From positions 14,984,501 to 15,048,500 of the forward strand of contig NC_058196.1 of assembly GCF_907165205.1 (NCBI RefSeq): 64,000 bases of DNA, written 5' to 3'. The translations under genes were made by a program, and so were the position numbers. Source of the DNA: Coccinella septempunctata. Its lineage: Eukaryota; Arthropoda; Insecta; Coleoptera; Coccinellidae. The notes under the pieces were generated by a model. That model saw nothing but the letters and a program-made list of their open reading frames with translations, had not been told where the DNA came from and made no database searches. This document shows, piece by piece, positions 33,739 to 45,116 of the stretch. Numbering within the stretch: position 1 is the stretch's first letter; each line of letters begins with the position of its first letter.

Positions 33739-33844
33739 AAATAATGGGGTACTTCTCCTATAACATATACCTATAAAACCTGTGAAACTAGTCAAGTATT
33801 AAATTTCCTTTGTTAGTATAGAAATAATGTTTCACCAAGTGATA

Positions 33845-34801
33845 GAGTCATTCGGGGCAACTGTGCGCACTTTGGCCTTTGAAGCCATACACTGTTTCAA
33901 ATGTTGAAGCTAGGAAAATTAAAACATAGTAATAAGATAGAGACTTTTCTAATCTATGAAAAAACATCAAAAAGCAAACAAACAAAAACGTTTTTTTTTT
34001 CGGCAAAAAAAAATTGAATAGTGAAAGTCGGAATGCGTTCACTTGCCCCGTATAGCGTACAGTGACTATATACTCTGACTATATACTGTAGTATAGCGTG
34101 CGCACCCTCACGGTGTAAGTGAACGCAGTGCTTAGTGAACCACACAATCAAAACAAATTACAAAATAATTTCATCAAAATGTTACAATACTAGAGAAATA
34201 CTGTTTATTGTCAATACAGAAGCGCCTTTTTACAAGCAGTGCATTATTGTTCGTATACCATCATTCCTGGTGAACACAACACTTGATACATTCCTCTGTT
34301 GGTAGCTCTTCATATTTTTCTGAACAAATAGGACAATATTGATCGAGTTTCAACCAAGAAAATCAAGGATGTCGTCATTTATTCCTCACTGAACTCATTC
34401 CCATATAATGAAGCTATGCGCACACTTTCCCCAGTAAGCCATCAAAATGTGAATTGACGTTCTTATAGAGTTGAGCAGCTAACAGAACTTAAAAATTTTT
34501 ATTATATATTTAGATTAATGTTCGCATGATCGAATAAAATATTGTTTAACACTATCTGACTCGGAACTTGAACCTGGAAGAATTCGCAGAGATGCTAAAA
34601 ATTAACAAAAAAACTAGTAAATTTGATTGATTGCAAATAAAAAGTTAACGAAACGTCGCACGGCGCAGTCCTATGAAAAAAATTATTTGGCGATTCTGCG
34701 CCTTCGCTTCACCCAAATGAACCCCTCTTTCATACATTTCTTAGTCGAGATATACGCACTGCGCACACTTACCCTCTGCGTTCAGTTTTCCCGAATGACT
34801 C
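33845..34801 (-). mobile_element. pogo/Tigger-like deletion derivative, TA TSD
   Basis: The ends are GAGTCATTCGGGGCAACTG and the complement of GAGTCATTCGGGAAAACTG, flanked by TA (33843-33844 and 34802-34803). On the minus strand near 34350-34250 a short frame reads LDQYCPICSEKYEELPTEEC followed by IKCCVHQE and a stop. This fits the degenerate PHD-like Cys-His finger at the C-terminus of pogo/Tigger (DDE_1) transposases. Everything else of the transposase is gone. TGCGCACACTT words repeat inside. Confidence 0.72.
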
Positions 34802-35100
34802 TAAGCGAGGAATCAATTTCGACTTCTCCTATAAATTAAGGAACCCTATAATGGTGTCATTGCTCCAGTTTTCGGTCATTGTCGCATAAGGGAAAGTATT
34901 ACATACGATTCGAGATCAAGACGATCTTCTGGTTGCTTTACGGATGCTACACCCCAAATACGAAAATGTGTCACATCTTTGAGCAATAGCCTAAATTACC
35001 TACGTACTGAGTCAGTTGAAAAGTAGAAATTACCACGTGAGAGGTAATATTAGGAATGTTGCATAATTTTCAGCTATTCCTGAATTTCAGCGTAATTTTG

Positions 35101-35367
35101 GCATATGGGGGGTTCAGAACTGAAGTGAACCAAGTCCATTCAGCCTAACTTTGAGATGAATGGCTTAGAAGTTGTTCATCACCCATTAATTCAAAAGTGA
35201 CTTCTTCGTTTATGATTAATCATATGTAGGCATATGCTTACATTCTAGCCTTTTTAAATCTAAAGAAGTCACTTTTGAATTAATGGGTGATAAACAACTT
35301 CTAAGCCATTCATCTCAAAACTAGGCTGAATGGACTTGGTTCACTTCAGCTCTGAACCCCTCATATA
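35101..35367. repeat. Long hairpin MITE, ~105-bp arms
   Basis: The segment 35101-35207 recurs inverted at 35263-35367 with few mismatches (for example CCCATTAATTCAAAAGTGAC and its complement). The loop is about 55 bp. The ends near GGGGGGTTCAGAACTGAAG are palindromic partners. No clear target duplication or ORF was found. Confidence 0.85.
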
Positions 35368-36789
35368 TCGCTATGGAAATCTTTGCAATATATAAAGAAT
35401 TGAATCGCCGATGTCACCCCGTCGTTATTTTTATCGAAATATGTCGAAAAACCGTCGAAAAATTATTGTGAAAACAAGTTTTATAGACACTAAAGTTCAA
35501 GTTTTTTTTCTCATTAAAAAACAACTAATTTGGAAAAAAAAGAGACGAGGTGACATCAAGACGTGCTTTAACTTCAATTAAAAAAAAATCAAGGTTTCAC
35601 GTAAGAAAGCGTAAATTAGAAACTAGTGAATGCCGTTATTTTCGAATGGAGATTCTTGAGTTAGTACTTCCCCTCAAAGAAACAATAATAATTGACAAAA
35701 AGAAACATTATTGAATCAATTGAAGTTCTAACCATTCACGACGACACGACGTACTTAACGAAACATAAAAAATTACTCAATAAGGGATAGGTACCTACCA
35801 TAACCATTCAAGCCAGATTTTGAGATTTAACACCTTATAATTTCAAATATGTCTCGCATGTCGTGTGTGCGGTGATCAAGTCCACTGGCGAGTCTGAATA
35901 AGTCCCTTTGATGTGTGCGTTCTAGGCGAACCCGGGCCAACGTTGGCTTTGCTTTGCCATATGTTTTGCATACACACGATGCGAAAACGTTGGAACGAGC
36001 AGACGTTGGCCAAAGCTTGTAACAAGAATGGTGACCAGGCATCCACTAGCGTTCAGATTGCAGTAGGAAATTCAACCAATTCCCAAAAAAAAAAAAAATT
36101 CAAAATTCAAAAAATCGAATTCCTAGAACAAATTCGACGAGAAAATCAGAACTGTGAAACCACGCCTCCTTCGTCGTGCAATTTCATTGATGCAAGTAAA
36201 ATTTTCCGAACATGGTATATAAAGAGCCAATATGTGAACCAAAAATCATTCAGAATCAGCGATCGAGACTTCAAGACAGACGAACACCAGCAAAGAAAAA
36301 TACACAGATCATTTCCGCATTCCAAGCCTGCAGGCACAAAAGGTTTTTCTCAAAACCAATCCAGCTACCCGAAGACGTGCAGTCCCAACGTCTGTTAACG
36401 ACATAGATAAAGGAGGTTTATCTATGGTTAACGATTATCAGGTCACCACTTGTCCACTTGACCTGCATCCCGGACGACCACAGATTACAGAGTAGACGAC
36501 AACAGTGTCCGCACATATTCGTGTTCTGTGCCGCACATCCTCGGACCAACATACTCCAGCGAGCTTCTATATATCGGGCCATATCCTACTAGAATTTCTA
36601 GTACTTCTAGTAGGCTATGATCGGGCTTGTAATAGTGCTAATAAACTTGGTCTTAATGTGTACCAAAATAGTGTAATTGTTTTTGGTTTCGATCTTGTTT
36701 ATATTTCTAGGTTAAATTTTTTGAGCTATGGGTATATTTGTTAATTATCAACCTGTAATTAGGAATTCTACATTTGGGTATGATAAAGT
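35368..36789. other. Non-coding stretch with a TATA-like element
   Basis: No protein domain is recognised; a 161-codon ORF at 35913-36398 looks like a chance frame. GGTATATAAAGAGC at about 36213 could be a TATA box, followed 25-35 bp later by TCATTCAG, an initiator-like context. This arrangement would fit a retroelement promoter (solo LTR or LINE) but no LTR boundaries could be set. CCACAGATTACAGAGTAGA at 36479 also occurs inverted at 49187-49205. Confidence 0.35.
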
Positions 36790-37564
36790 ATGACTTTAGC
36801 CTTGCGGCTTTCTCACTCCTCTCCAGAGGAACATTCACTTATCCCAGATATCTCAGATATCGAAAAGATTAAGCTCTGTTGGATCCCTTTTCAGGTTTTC
36901 AGGATCGTGGTGGTTGTCGGGTTCGGGTCGTTCCTCGGCCTCTTGCTGTCGGATGGAATCCTGATCCACCCGCACTTCCTGTCGGAGCAGACGGTGTTTC
37001 ATGAATATTTTCCCCATGTATTTGCGTACAGTTCTCGCCGTTCCCAGCAATACCGCTTTTTGCATGACTTTATAAATCTTTTCGTCCAACTGAAGTTTCC
37101 TCAAGTTCTCTGGTAGTTTATATCAGGCCTGTAGATGAAATGACAATGGGGATGGTCTTGATATCTTTCAACTTCCACTGTCTCCTGGTTTGTTCCTTGA
37201 GATCTCTGTATTTTGAAATTTTTTCAGTGTGCCTATCTAAAGGGTTGTAATTATTTGGAATCGCCAGGTCCATGAATAGTGCTCTGTTCTCATCATTATT
37301 CAGCAATATGAGGTCAGGTCTATTGTGAGATATTTTCCGGTCTGTGGGAACCGCGCGATCTCAGTAAAGCTGGTGATGATTATTTTCTAATACAGCATCC
37401 GGATGGGATGATAATTGTAGAAGGGAACCTTTTTTGACCTCAGAAGTTGGTATTTAATTTATTGCCAATTCTTGGTGAAGAATCTTGGCAACAGCATCAT
37501 GTCTATTTTTGTACTCCGTGCCCGCGAACTTCTGACATCCCCCGGTGATGTGCTGGATAGTTTC
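36790..37564 (-). pseudogene. R4/Dong-like LINE, 3'-terminal fragment (older copy)
   Basis: On the minus strand it reads through the end of the restriction-like endonuclease region: DENRALFMDLAIPNNYNPLD, then RHTEKISKYRDLKEQTRRQW and KDIKTIPIVIS. It ends with a GCAAGGCTAAAGTCATA 3' end, the same terminus as the copies at 38.02 and 56.31 kb. It has several frameshifts and is more diverged than those copies. It joins the next segment at the microhomology TTTCG (37561-37565). Confidence 0.75.
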
Positions 37565-38010
37565 GTTCACGTGGACTCCTGACACTTCCATCCATGTATG
37601 TTTACCACATCATGATTTATATTCATGACATGAGATTCGGGATTCCTAGACTTTGTGACCATCGTTCATATGATACTCGCGGTTGTTGAAGATTCTACCA
37701 CTCGGGCTTGAACCATGCATTTCATGAGAAAACTCCGATGATATCGGGTATTCAGAAATATGATGTTCTACCGAAGTATTCAATTGAGAAACGTCCTTCG
37801 GAGTTCAGGCGTGAGCTGAGATCGATTCTCGCCAATGGCTCTTATTACATCGTCAGTGAGTTCGTCTCGGCAATGAGGGTCCTATAATTTTTTTGTTTTA
37901 TATGGGTTTGAGTATTTGTTTTTTTGACTTTTTGGTTCACTTGTTTTTTACTCTTTTTTCCTGTTCATTATAAAACTTTTCAAGTTACTAACGTCACTGT
38001 ATATTCAGTG
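37561..38010 (+). pseudogene. 3' end of a CR1/Jockey-like LINE (LINE C), duplicated piece
   Basis: This segment matches 55852-56301 almost base for base (constant offset 18291). It carries the last codons of a LINE ORF2 (KYSIEKRPSEFRRELRSILA, then SEFVSAMRVL and a stop near 37884) and its 3' UTR. No RT motifs are included. It starts abruptly at a junction with the R4-like fragment on its left. Confidence 0.8.
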
Positions 38011-39690
38011 GAATAAAGATATGACTTTAGCCTTGCGGCTTTCACACTCCTCTCCAGAGGAAAATTTACTTATCCCAGATATCAAAAGGATTGAGCCCTG
38101 TTGGAGCCCTTTCCAGGTTTTCGGACTCGTGGTGGTGGTCGGGTCCGGGTCGCTCCTCGGCTCCCTGTTGTCGGTTGGATTCCTGCTCCATCCGCACTTC
38201 CTATCGGAGCAGACGGTGTTCCTCTGCATTCCCCATGTATTTGCGTACAGTTCTCGCCGTTCCGAGCAGTACCGCCTTCTGCATGACTATAGATATTTTC
38301 GTCCAACTGAAGTTTCCTCAAGTTCTCTGGTAGTTCCTTCGGTATCAACCGTGCGATGAAATGACAATAGGGATGGTCTTGATATCTTTCAGCTTCCACT
38401 GTCTTCTGGTTTGTTCCTCGAGATCTCTGTATTTTGAAATTTTTTCAGTGTGCCTATCTAGAAGATTGTTATTATTTGGAATTGCCACGTCGTTGAATAG
38501 TGCTCTGTCCTCATCCTTATTGAGCAATATGAGGTCTGATCTATTGTGGGTTATTTTCCGGTCTGTGAGAACCGTGCGATCCCAGTAGAGCTTGTGATGT
38601 TCATTTTCCAATACAGCATCCGGATGGTGATTGTAATAAGGAACCTTTTTCGAACTTAGAAGTTGGTGTTTTAGTGCCAATTCTTGGTGAAGAATCTTGG
38701 CAACAGCATCATGTCTATTTTTGTACTCCGTGCCCGCGAACTTCTGACATCCCCCGGTGATGTGCTGGATAGTTTCATGTGTCGCACAGCCATAACGATA
38801 ACTATCGTCCGCCACTGAGGGATCCTTGGCGATATATTCCATGTAGTTCCTTGTTGAAATCAGCTGATGGAGAGGATGAAGCCCCCGGTCTGGGGAAACA
38901 ACCTTCCGGAAGTCAACCAGTAGTTCGACGCAGATATGTCGACTGAGGCATCCTTGACGATATATTTAATGTAATTTCTTGTTGGAATCACCTGATCCTG
39001 GATGGCGGACATGAAGCCCTCTGTCTCAGGAAACAACCTTCCGTAAGTCAACCAGTAGTTCGACGCAGATATGTCGACGTAACAATGGTTGACCTCATTC
39101 TGGTGCCTTCCATGCAAAGGTTTGCCAATGAATTTCTGCATTTTGCTTTCTGCAAAGTGTTCGACGGTTTCCAAGTGGTCCTGTAGTAGCTTCAACGGAG
39201 TAGAACTATCAGCAACACAAACTACTCGATGGAGTTCTGACGAAGCAGCCTTGTTCAGAAAATATTGTCCTTCAATTTCCTGAGACATGCGGTTGGACAA
39301 ATCAACAATTCCTCAGCCTCCAAGGTGTGTCGTGGCAGCTCTCTCCTTGTTCTATTGAGCTTTTGGGGTGATGTTTATTGTGTTTTGACAGCATCGTCCT
39401 CGAATTTTTCCCTGCAAGGCTGCTAAATCGGTGGTGGTCCAAAGATATGATACCGAATGAGTAGCTCAGTGCTGAGCAAGCCTAGGTATTAATCGCTTTT
39501 ATCAGATTCTTGCTATTAAGACCAGTTCTCATTATTCCTTTCAATCTTCGGGTGAACTCCCTCTGTTAATTCTTTTTTCATCTGGCTCTGATTGATTTTT
39601 CTTACATCTTTTATGCCTAGATACTTGTACTTGTCCCCTTCCATTAATGCTTCAATTTCTGCACCTACTTTGAATTATTATTATTGTCCT
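38011..39690 (-). pseudogene. R4/Dong-like LINE, 3' half (copy 1)
   Basis: Read from 39690 downward, it starts in the RT thumb (YKYLGIKDVRKINQSQMKKE). It continues through EIEGQYFLNKAASSELHRVV and LHGRHQNEVNH, a CCHC knuckle CRYGCATHETIQHITGGC, then RHDAVAKILHQE. Last is the nuclease block RSDLILLNKDEDRALFNDVA, resembling PD-(D/E)XK restriction-like endonucleases of R2/R4 elements. A ~126-bp internal duplication near 38860-38985 and several stops disrupt it. Known role of the family: site-selective insertion with a C-terminal nuclease. Confidence 0.82.
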
Positions 39691-39879
39691 ATATAGTATG
39701 CATGCTTTACTTTCATTTCGGCTACAATTGGTATTCATTTCGTCTTTTTCTGAACATTTATCGGCTGTTTAAATCTGTTTGTTTCTTTTTCTATTTTCAT
39801 GTTTCATGTCTTTTGTTTGTCTACCTTTAATTCATTTATTATTTGGTTATTATGCAATGTCTGAATAAAATGAGCAAAG

Positions 39880-40160
39880 GTCAAGGTCAAGATGGACTTT
39901 GTAGTTGAAATACTGCAACTGGGAGGCGATCCAATATGTTAAAGATGCTCGCGAGAACCTATACAACAAATGTCTCCGTGAAATTGACATTCCCACTGAT
40001 TGGGACAATGCAATTACGATCCTTTTGTAACAAAAGCGACAGATGCAAACGGTATAGACATTATAATCTTACTCTCGGTATTGTACAAACTTTTCACCAA
40101 ATAATAAGGATAAATTCAGATGCATACCACCCGCTGATAATACGATCTGAATTGAACTAG
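39880..40160 (+). pseudogene. RTE-type LINE fragment, 5' part of a split copy
   Basis: With frame changes it reads GQDGL, EILQLGGDP, CLREIDIPTDWDNAITILL, then KGDRCKRYRHY, the region before and into RT motif 2 of insect RTE-like elements (K-x-G-D-R-x-x-x-x-N-Y-R-P). The same family appears to resume at 41485. Confidence 0.5.
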
Positions 40161-40439
40161 CCAATTTGCCGTCGTCAAGGCCCCAAATGGAATATACGCT
40201 CCATCGAAGAAAGGCAGATGCTGACCATGATTTCGGTTTCATTTGATCTCATCAGAGCAACATAGCTTTTTTCTCCGATGGAGAACGTTGGAAATTATTG
40301 TATTCATTGCCTCACCGTTTAGGCGAGATCATTCCTATTATTACTTTTCACCAAATTTTGGCAGAGAGGACAAACAAATTTGAGTAACACCAGCCAAGAG
40401 AACAGGCACGATTTAGATAATCGTAGTATATAGTACTTT

Positions 40440-41470
40440 TGGACTACCTTCAAATTATTCCTAATATATGTTAACGATATTGGTGACAGTCTACTCTTTT
40501 TATTGTTCACAGACGACTTCAAGCTGTTCAGGACCATATCTACCTTTCATGACTGTTTGATGCTCCAACAAGATCTGGATAGGCTGAGCGAATGGTGTAA
40601 TGCGAATGCTGCCACTAAACATCAATAAATGTAAAACTATAACCTATACACCCTGATGAACACATCCATTGTGTACGACTACACTATAAACCACGTAGCG
40701 TTGGAGAGAGTGCGACAAATGATTTGGGATTGAATTTCACCATAAATTAACATTAGTTCCTCACTATAACCACAGCCCTCTTAACACAGTGTTTAAGAGG
40801 GCTGTGCTATAACTATGTCACAATAACGGCTGCGAAGCGAATGCTTGGCTTTATTTTCAGGGTATGTCGTGATTTCGAGGATCCTAACTGCTCTACTTCC
40901 ATCTTGAATTCCTTTGCTCGTTCCAGACTCGAATACGGCTTGTATGGGGTCCAATATACAACGTTCACATCAACCAACTAGAGTCTGTTCAGAGGCAGTT
41001 TTTGAAATTCCTAGCATTTAAATTGGACGGTGTTTACCCAGCCCGGGTTTTTAAGCATCACACGCTTCCTAATAGGTTCTCCTACTTATAATTATTGGAG
41101 AACAGGAGAGCCTGCTGTTTATGTCTTGTCCTCTTCAAGCTGCTCAATTGTCCTGATTTGCTGGCCAAGCTAAACCTTCATATTCCACGCAATGGTAGTC
41201 GACTTGAGAAGGTTCTGCACCTCCCTTGACCTAGCACTAACATTATGTTTAGATCACCAATGTATATTATGTCAACAGTTCAATGCGATATGTGCTGATG
41301 TTGATGTCTTCAACGATGGTTTGTGTAAATTTTTCTCCTTTATGTTTTCTAAGAGTTAGCATTTGATTTTGTTATATATATTCATCAACTTTGTACAATA
41401 TAATGTCTTGCAAAGATTATAGAGTTAGTTAACACTATAATCTTACCTGTTCAGTTCAGACAATAAACTT
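40440..41470 (+). pseudogene. CR1/Jockey-like LINE D remnant
   Basis: It contains FLIYVNDIGDSLLFLLF followed by TDDFKLFRTISTFHDCLMLQ and QDLDRLSEWC (RT motifs C to D, with the Tyr/Phe-x-Asp-Asp core as TDD), then KRMLGFIFRVCRDFEDPNC and ARSRLEYGLYGVQY. Many stops follow. The end near 41465 is an AATAAACTTC plus T-rich run. It interrupts the RTE-type fragment on both sides. Confidence 0.7.
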
Positions 41471-41484
41471 CTTTTTTTAATTAT

Positions 41485-41754
41485 GCTGATACGCTTATAG
41501 AAAGAACTAACGAATATAACATCAGTATTGGTATTGCGTTCGTTGACTATGAGCATGAGAAAGCGTTCGATTCTGTTGAACTTGGTCTGTTCTGAACGCC
41601 ATGGCCAACTTCAGGATAGACGGGAGATATATTGCACTCGTTAAGAAAATTTATAGTAGAGCAACGTCTCAACGTTCTGAGAGAGGAAACCAGAAAAATT
41701 CAAATGAAACGAGGCGTACGACAGGGAGTTACAATGTCGCCAAAATAATTTATA
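41485..41754 (+). pseudogene. RTE-type LINE fragment, middle part
   Basis: The frame reads ADTLIERTNEYNISIGIAFV followed by DYEHEKAFDSVELGLF (RT palm A motif). After frame changes it reads QMKRGVRQGVTMSPK (RT motif B). It is cut at 41753 by a TA-flanked MITE and continues at 42671. Confidence 0.75.
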
Positions 41755-42670
41755 CAGGGTGACTGGTGACGTAAGGGACACCTGATAAAACACTGAATTC
41801 GAGGAGCTAGAATGAGCCTAGCTTCAAATATTCCTTCAAATCTTGAAATCCATTTTTATCAATTAATCGTTCAATTTCATAAAAAATTTTAAAATACAAT
41901 TTGTTTTATGTAGGGTGATGAAATAGTTGGATACTCAAAAATAGAAAAAGTTTGCATCATTTTGATGAAGAGTAAATTCTGTTGGAAAAATACCAGGTGG
42001 ATTAGGATTATTCTTCCACATTTTTCAGTTAAGTAGAATGAACAGGAGTTATTAAAGTAAGCCAAACAAATCTTTGGCGAGATGTGCAGGGCGTGGTGAG
42101 AACAGCTCTGTTAGGGCGCACAATAGACCTTGAGGGCGCCGTGAGATGTAACCCCTTCCTAACGATCAACTATCCTTGACTCGAAATTAGTGTTTTTGTT
42201 TCATCAGGGATATTATTTTTCATGAGGGTAATATAAAAATATTGTAATATTCTGATTTCAACATATCATAAAAACGATAGAAAATTTGTGGCATTCAAAC
42301 AAAAAACAGATCTTTCATCAGTTTTTCGCTCTTCAAAAATTTCTATTTGAATTTATTTTATCTCATATACCGTGTGATATTTCCCACCTGACAAGTGAAT
42401 TGAAATTTTTGAATACAGGCCTGCAATTTTTTCTATTTTTTTTTCTTATGCTGACGGTAAATGCCTATAAGGAAAAGCTTGTGAAATATCAGCGAAAAAT
42501 TTACCATATTAACGAAGATATGGGAGTTTATAGATTAAGCATTTTTTCATAAATCACCCTATATCTCCGAGACAAATACCCTTATGGGATATTTGGAACC
42601 CAAATTCTCATTCAGTTTGAGGTCCTCTATCTCCACTTAGCCGTTATACCTTACGTCTCCAGTCACCCTG
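41755..42670. mobile_element. TA-flanked MITE inserted in the RTE-type RT
   Basis: The ends are CAGGGTGACTGGTGACGTAAGG and the complement ending CCAGTCACCCTG, flanked by TA (41753-41754 and 42671-42672). Removing it restores the RTE reading order: ...MSPK before it and VFKELNLQDKGIKIDGEY after it. It is about 916 bp long with no recognised protein; an 88-codon ORF at 42286 matches nothing. Confidence 0.88.
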
Positions 42671-43000
42671 TATATACTGGCCTTGTAAGATGTGTTCAAA
42701 GAACTTAACTTACAAGATAAAGGTATAAAGATAGATGGTGAATATCATTTACAGCTGATGATATAGTGTTGACAACATCCAGTGAAGAAGAACTGAGAGA
42801 AATATTGGAAGAATTAAATAACGAATAGAAAGATATCGCTCAAAAACTACACCTTGAAAGCGATTCACATTTGAAGTATTCATCCCGTGCTTATATACGG
42901 GACAGAAACTTTGGCACAAATAAAGGAAATTGTAGCATTCTGTGGATGTCTTTACCAACATTCTATTACTGAACGAGCCCAACATAAGAATTTTTTTAAG
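42671..43000 (+). pseudogene. RTE-type LINE fragment, 3' part of the split copy
   Basis: The sequence continues the RT with VFKELNLQDKGIKIDGEY, then ADDIVLTTSSEEELREILEE (RT motif C with Asp-Asp) and KDIAQKLHLES. It decays after about 42900. Together with 39880-40160 and 41485-41754 it forms one element split by LINE D and a MITE. Confidence 0.72.
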
Positions 43001-43623
43001 CAACTTTTCGAAATTCAGAAAACACTACACACCTGTCTTAAATTTTTTTTATTAAAAATCTCAACAAAAAAAATAATTGCAGATAAAGGAAACAAACGAT
43101 CCTTTATATAGTTCAGAATAAGATTATCAGAAAATTCAATGGTACAATAATTCACTCCACTGAATAAATCTCTCATATTTTCTCATATACAGATAAATAC
43201 AATAACAAATAATGCACCGCATCGAAATATGAAGCCATTATTTCATATAAATCAATAAACAATGTATTAATTTAATAACTTTACAATTTTGTACAATTAT
43301 AATATGTCATGAAGATACATGTATAAATATTAACAAAAAAAAAATGATATATGTGAAAAACAATATCGTTATAGTAACTCCTCAACAGTAAAAAATCACA
43401 ATACCTAAAGTATTCGATAGTTCGACATAAACACAAAAAGCAGACTCTTAAGGTGATTTTGAAGATTTAAGGAATCGAGAAACTCCGCTAGCATCACTCT
43501 CTCTCTCTCTCCTGGTTTCTTAATCTTCCACCACTAGTTACCATCCTTTTCTATAGAGCTGCATCCATGGGATGCACTTAGTTATCCTAATTCGACCTTG
43601 GCTTGGTTCTCTCAACCGGATTC
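43001..43623. other. 3' flank/UTR region of slmb
   Basis: No coding content. A CTCTCTCTCT microsatellite lies at 43497-43511. TTTATT (AATAAA on the minus strand) near 43046 could serve as a poly(A) signal for slmb transcripts. Confidence 0.35.
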
Positions 43624-43634
43624 TCACTCGGAAG
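43624..43634 (-). CDS. slmb: Tentative last slmb exon (coding end)
   Basis: An acceptor TTTTCGCAG ends at 43635. Joined in phase to the preceding exon it adds Pro-Ser-Glu and a TGA. It is the best-looking acceptor found downstream, but the resulting tail matches no C-terminus I know, so another exon or intron retention at 45116 is possible. Confidence 0.3.
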
Positions 43635-43639
43635 CTGCG

Positions 43640-45110
43640 AAAATGATGATAATTTAATCCGTTTTTATTTATTTACTTTTTTTTCGGCATCTAATGTTAA
43701 GTTATTGGTTGAAAAAATATCAACTGATAGAAAATTAAGATAATTGAAAATTAATTGATGGGTTTCAGTGTTTTAATTTTGAGTTTATGTTCGAAGAAAT
43801 ATTAATTTTATTCCAGACTTATGCCCAACTCCGTATTTAGTCTGATTATCTTTATACAATCTCAGTGTACAAAACTTTTGTTTTCAATGTGTTTTGGAGA
43901 AAGAATCTACTATACTTCCTTGTTTTTGCCAAGCTTTTGAATAAGTTTTATTCTTCTTCAGGGCCTTTCTGTAAATACCGATAAAAATTTTATTACTACA
44001 CAAAACATCATCAATACGAAGCACAATTTCAAGTTCACTGAAACACATCTAGAATTTTTATTTTGGGTGATGATATACATATTTCTTTCGTCACATCATC
44101 TTGTGACCTTTTAAAAGTAGATTGTTTACATTTGTTTGGTATCTCGATTTCCTTTCGCTTTTTTTTCTCATATTTCCGATCTGGTCAGAGTGTTTGCTGG
44201 GCATGCTATGGATATTCGTCTTTCGTTTGTAATTTTTCGTGGCTCTCCCAACCCTCTTAAAGCTGATTTTCCCCTTTACATAGCGACTAATCCAATCTAG
44301 CCTATTAAAATCGGGAAAAAAATTCTTTTATGGAAACTTGAATTTTGAATGGACTATCGGGCAAACTCCGATAATCCATAGTGGCATTCGCACTTAGAGA
44401 AAAAATAATATCAATATAAACAAACTTCGTGAAATTTACCGTTTAAGAATGACAATGACAATTGGCAAAATACTAGACAATTTCAAAGATAAAGCCTTGT
44501 TCCCAGTGCTTTGTACTGTTGCCACGACATCCCCCCCTCCAAATGAAGTGTCAGCGACACTTTGCTAAAGTCAATTCAACTGTTGAATACATTAAGGATG
44601 GCAACCTCCTGCGACAGAGAAGTGGGGATTAGGGGAAATCGCAAGGTCGTTTCTGATTGGTTCCCAAATAGTCACTCGCGACCTACGAATCTCTGAGAAC
44701 GAGACTTGTTGCGACGTTGCCATTTTGCTTTCGGAAGTAGATCGCCAAATGTATTTTGAAGCCGTAAGTATTTGAAATATAAGATGCAATTACATTTTTC
44801 AAGAGTAATTAAATACCAAATAGTAATTTGTATTTCAATAACGTATCTTAGCTACAAGTAACTTAAATACTGCCCAATGCTGGTTGTATCAAGCAAGTTA
44901 ATGAAGCAAAACAAATTTTCACATCCGACTAAGTATAATGAAGAAGGAAATTCCTTGAACATAGAATATAGAGATGTTTCGAAAGTCGACGGATGATTCA
45001 TATATCGTTATCCGTTGTAGCAAATGAAGTTTAAATAATTTTAATTATTCGTGAGATCTTCAAATAAACTGATGAGTATCTGCGAATGAAGATAAAACAA
45101 TTCAATTAAT
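43640..45110. other. Last slmb intron and possible divergent first exon
   Basis: Mostly AT-rich. GC-richer sequence at 44500-44780 contains ATGTATTTTGAAGCC followed by a canonical GTAAGT donor (44765) on the plus strand, which could be the first coding exon of an unseen gene or a chance match. AGTGTCAGCGACACT at about 44547 is a perfect palindrome. No other coding content is recognised. Confidence 0.3.
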
Positions 45111-45116
45111 ACTTAC

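Noticed and set aside
30500..33740. Many short overlapping ORFs sharing the peptide SLVTICNTKIFVCN
   Set aside because: They are one tandem repeat unit read repeatedly; spacings of about 137 and 147 bp are not all multiples of 3, so no single frame is maintained.
35913..36398. 161-codon ORF as a gene
   Set aside because: Lys/Gln-rich chance composition, a poly-A run inside, no recognisable domain and no splice or homology support.
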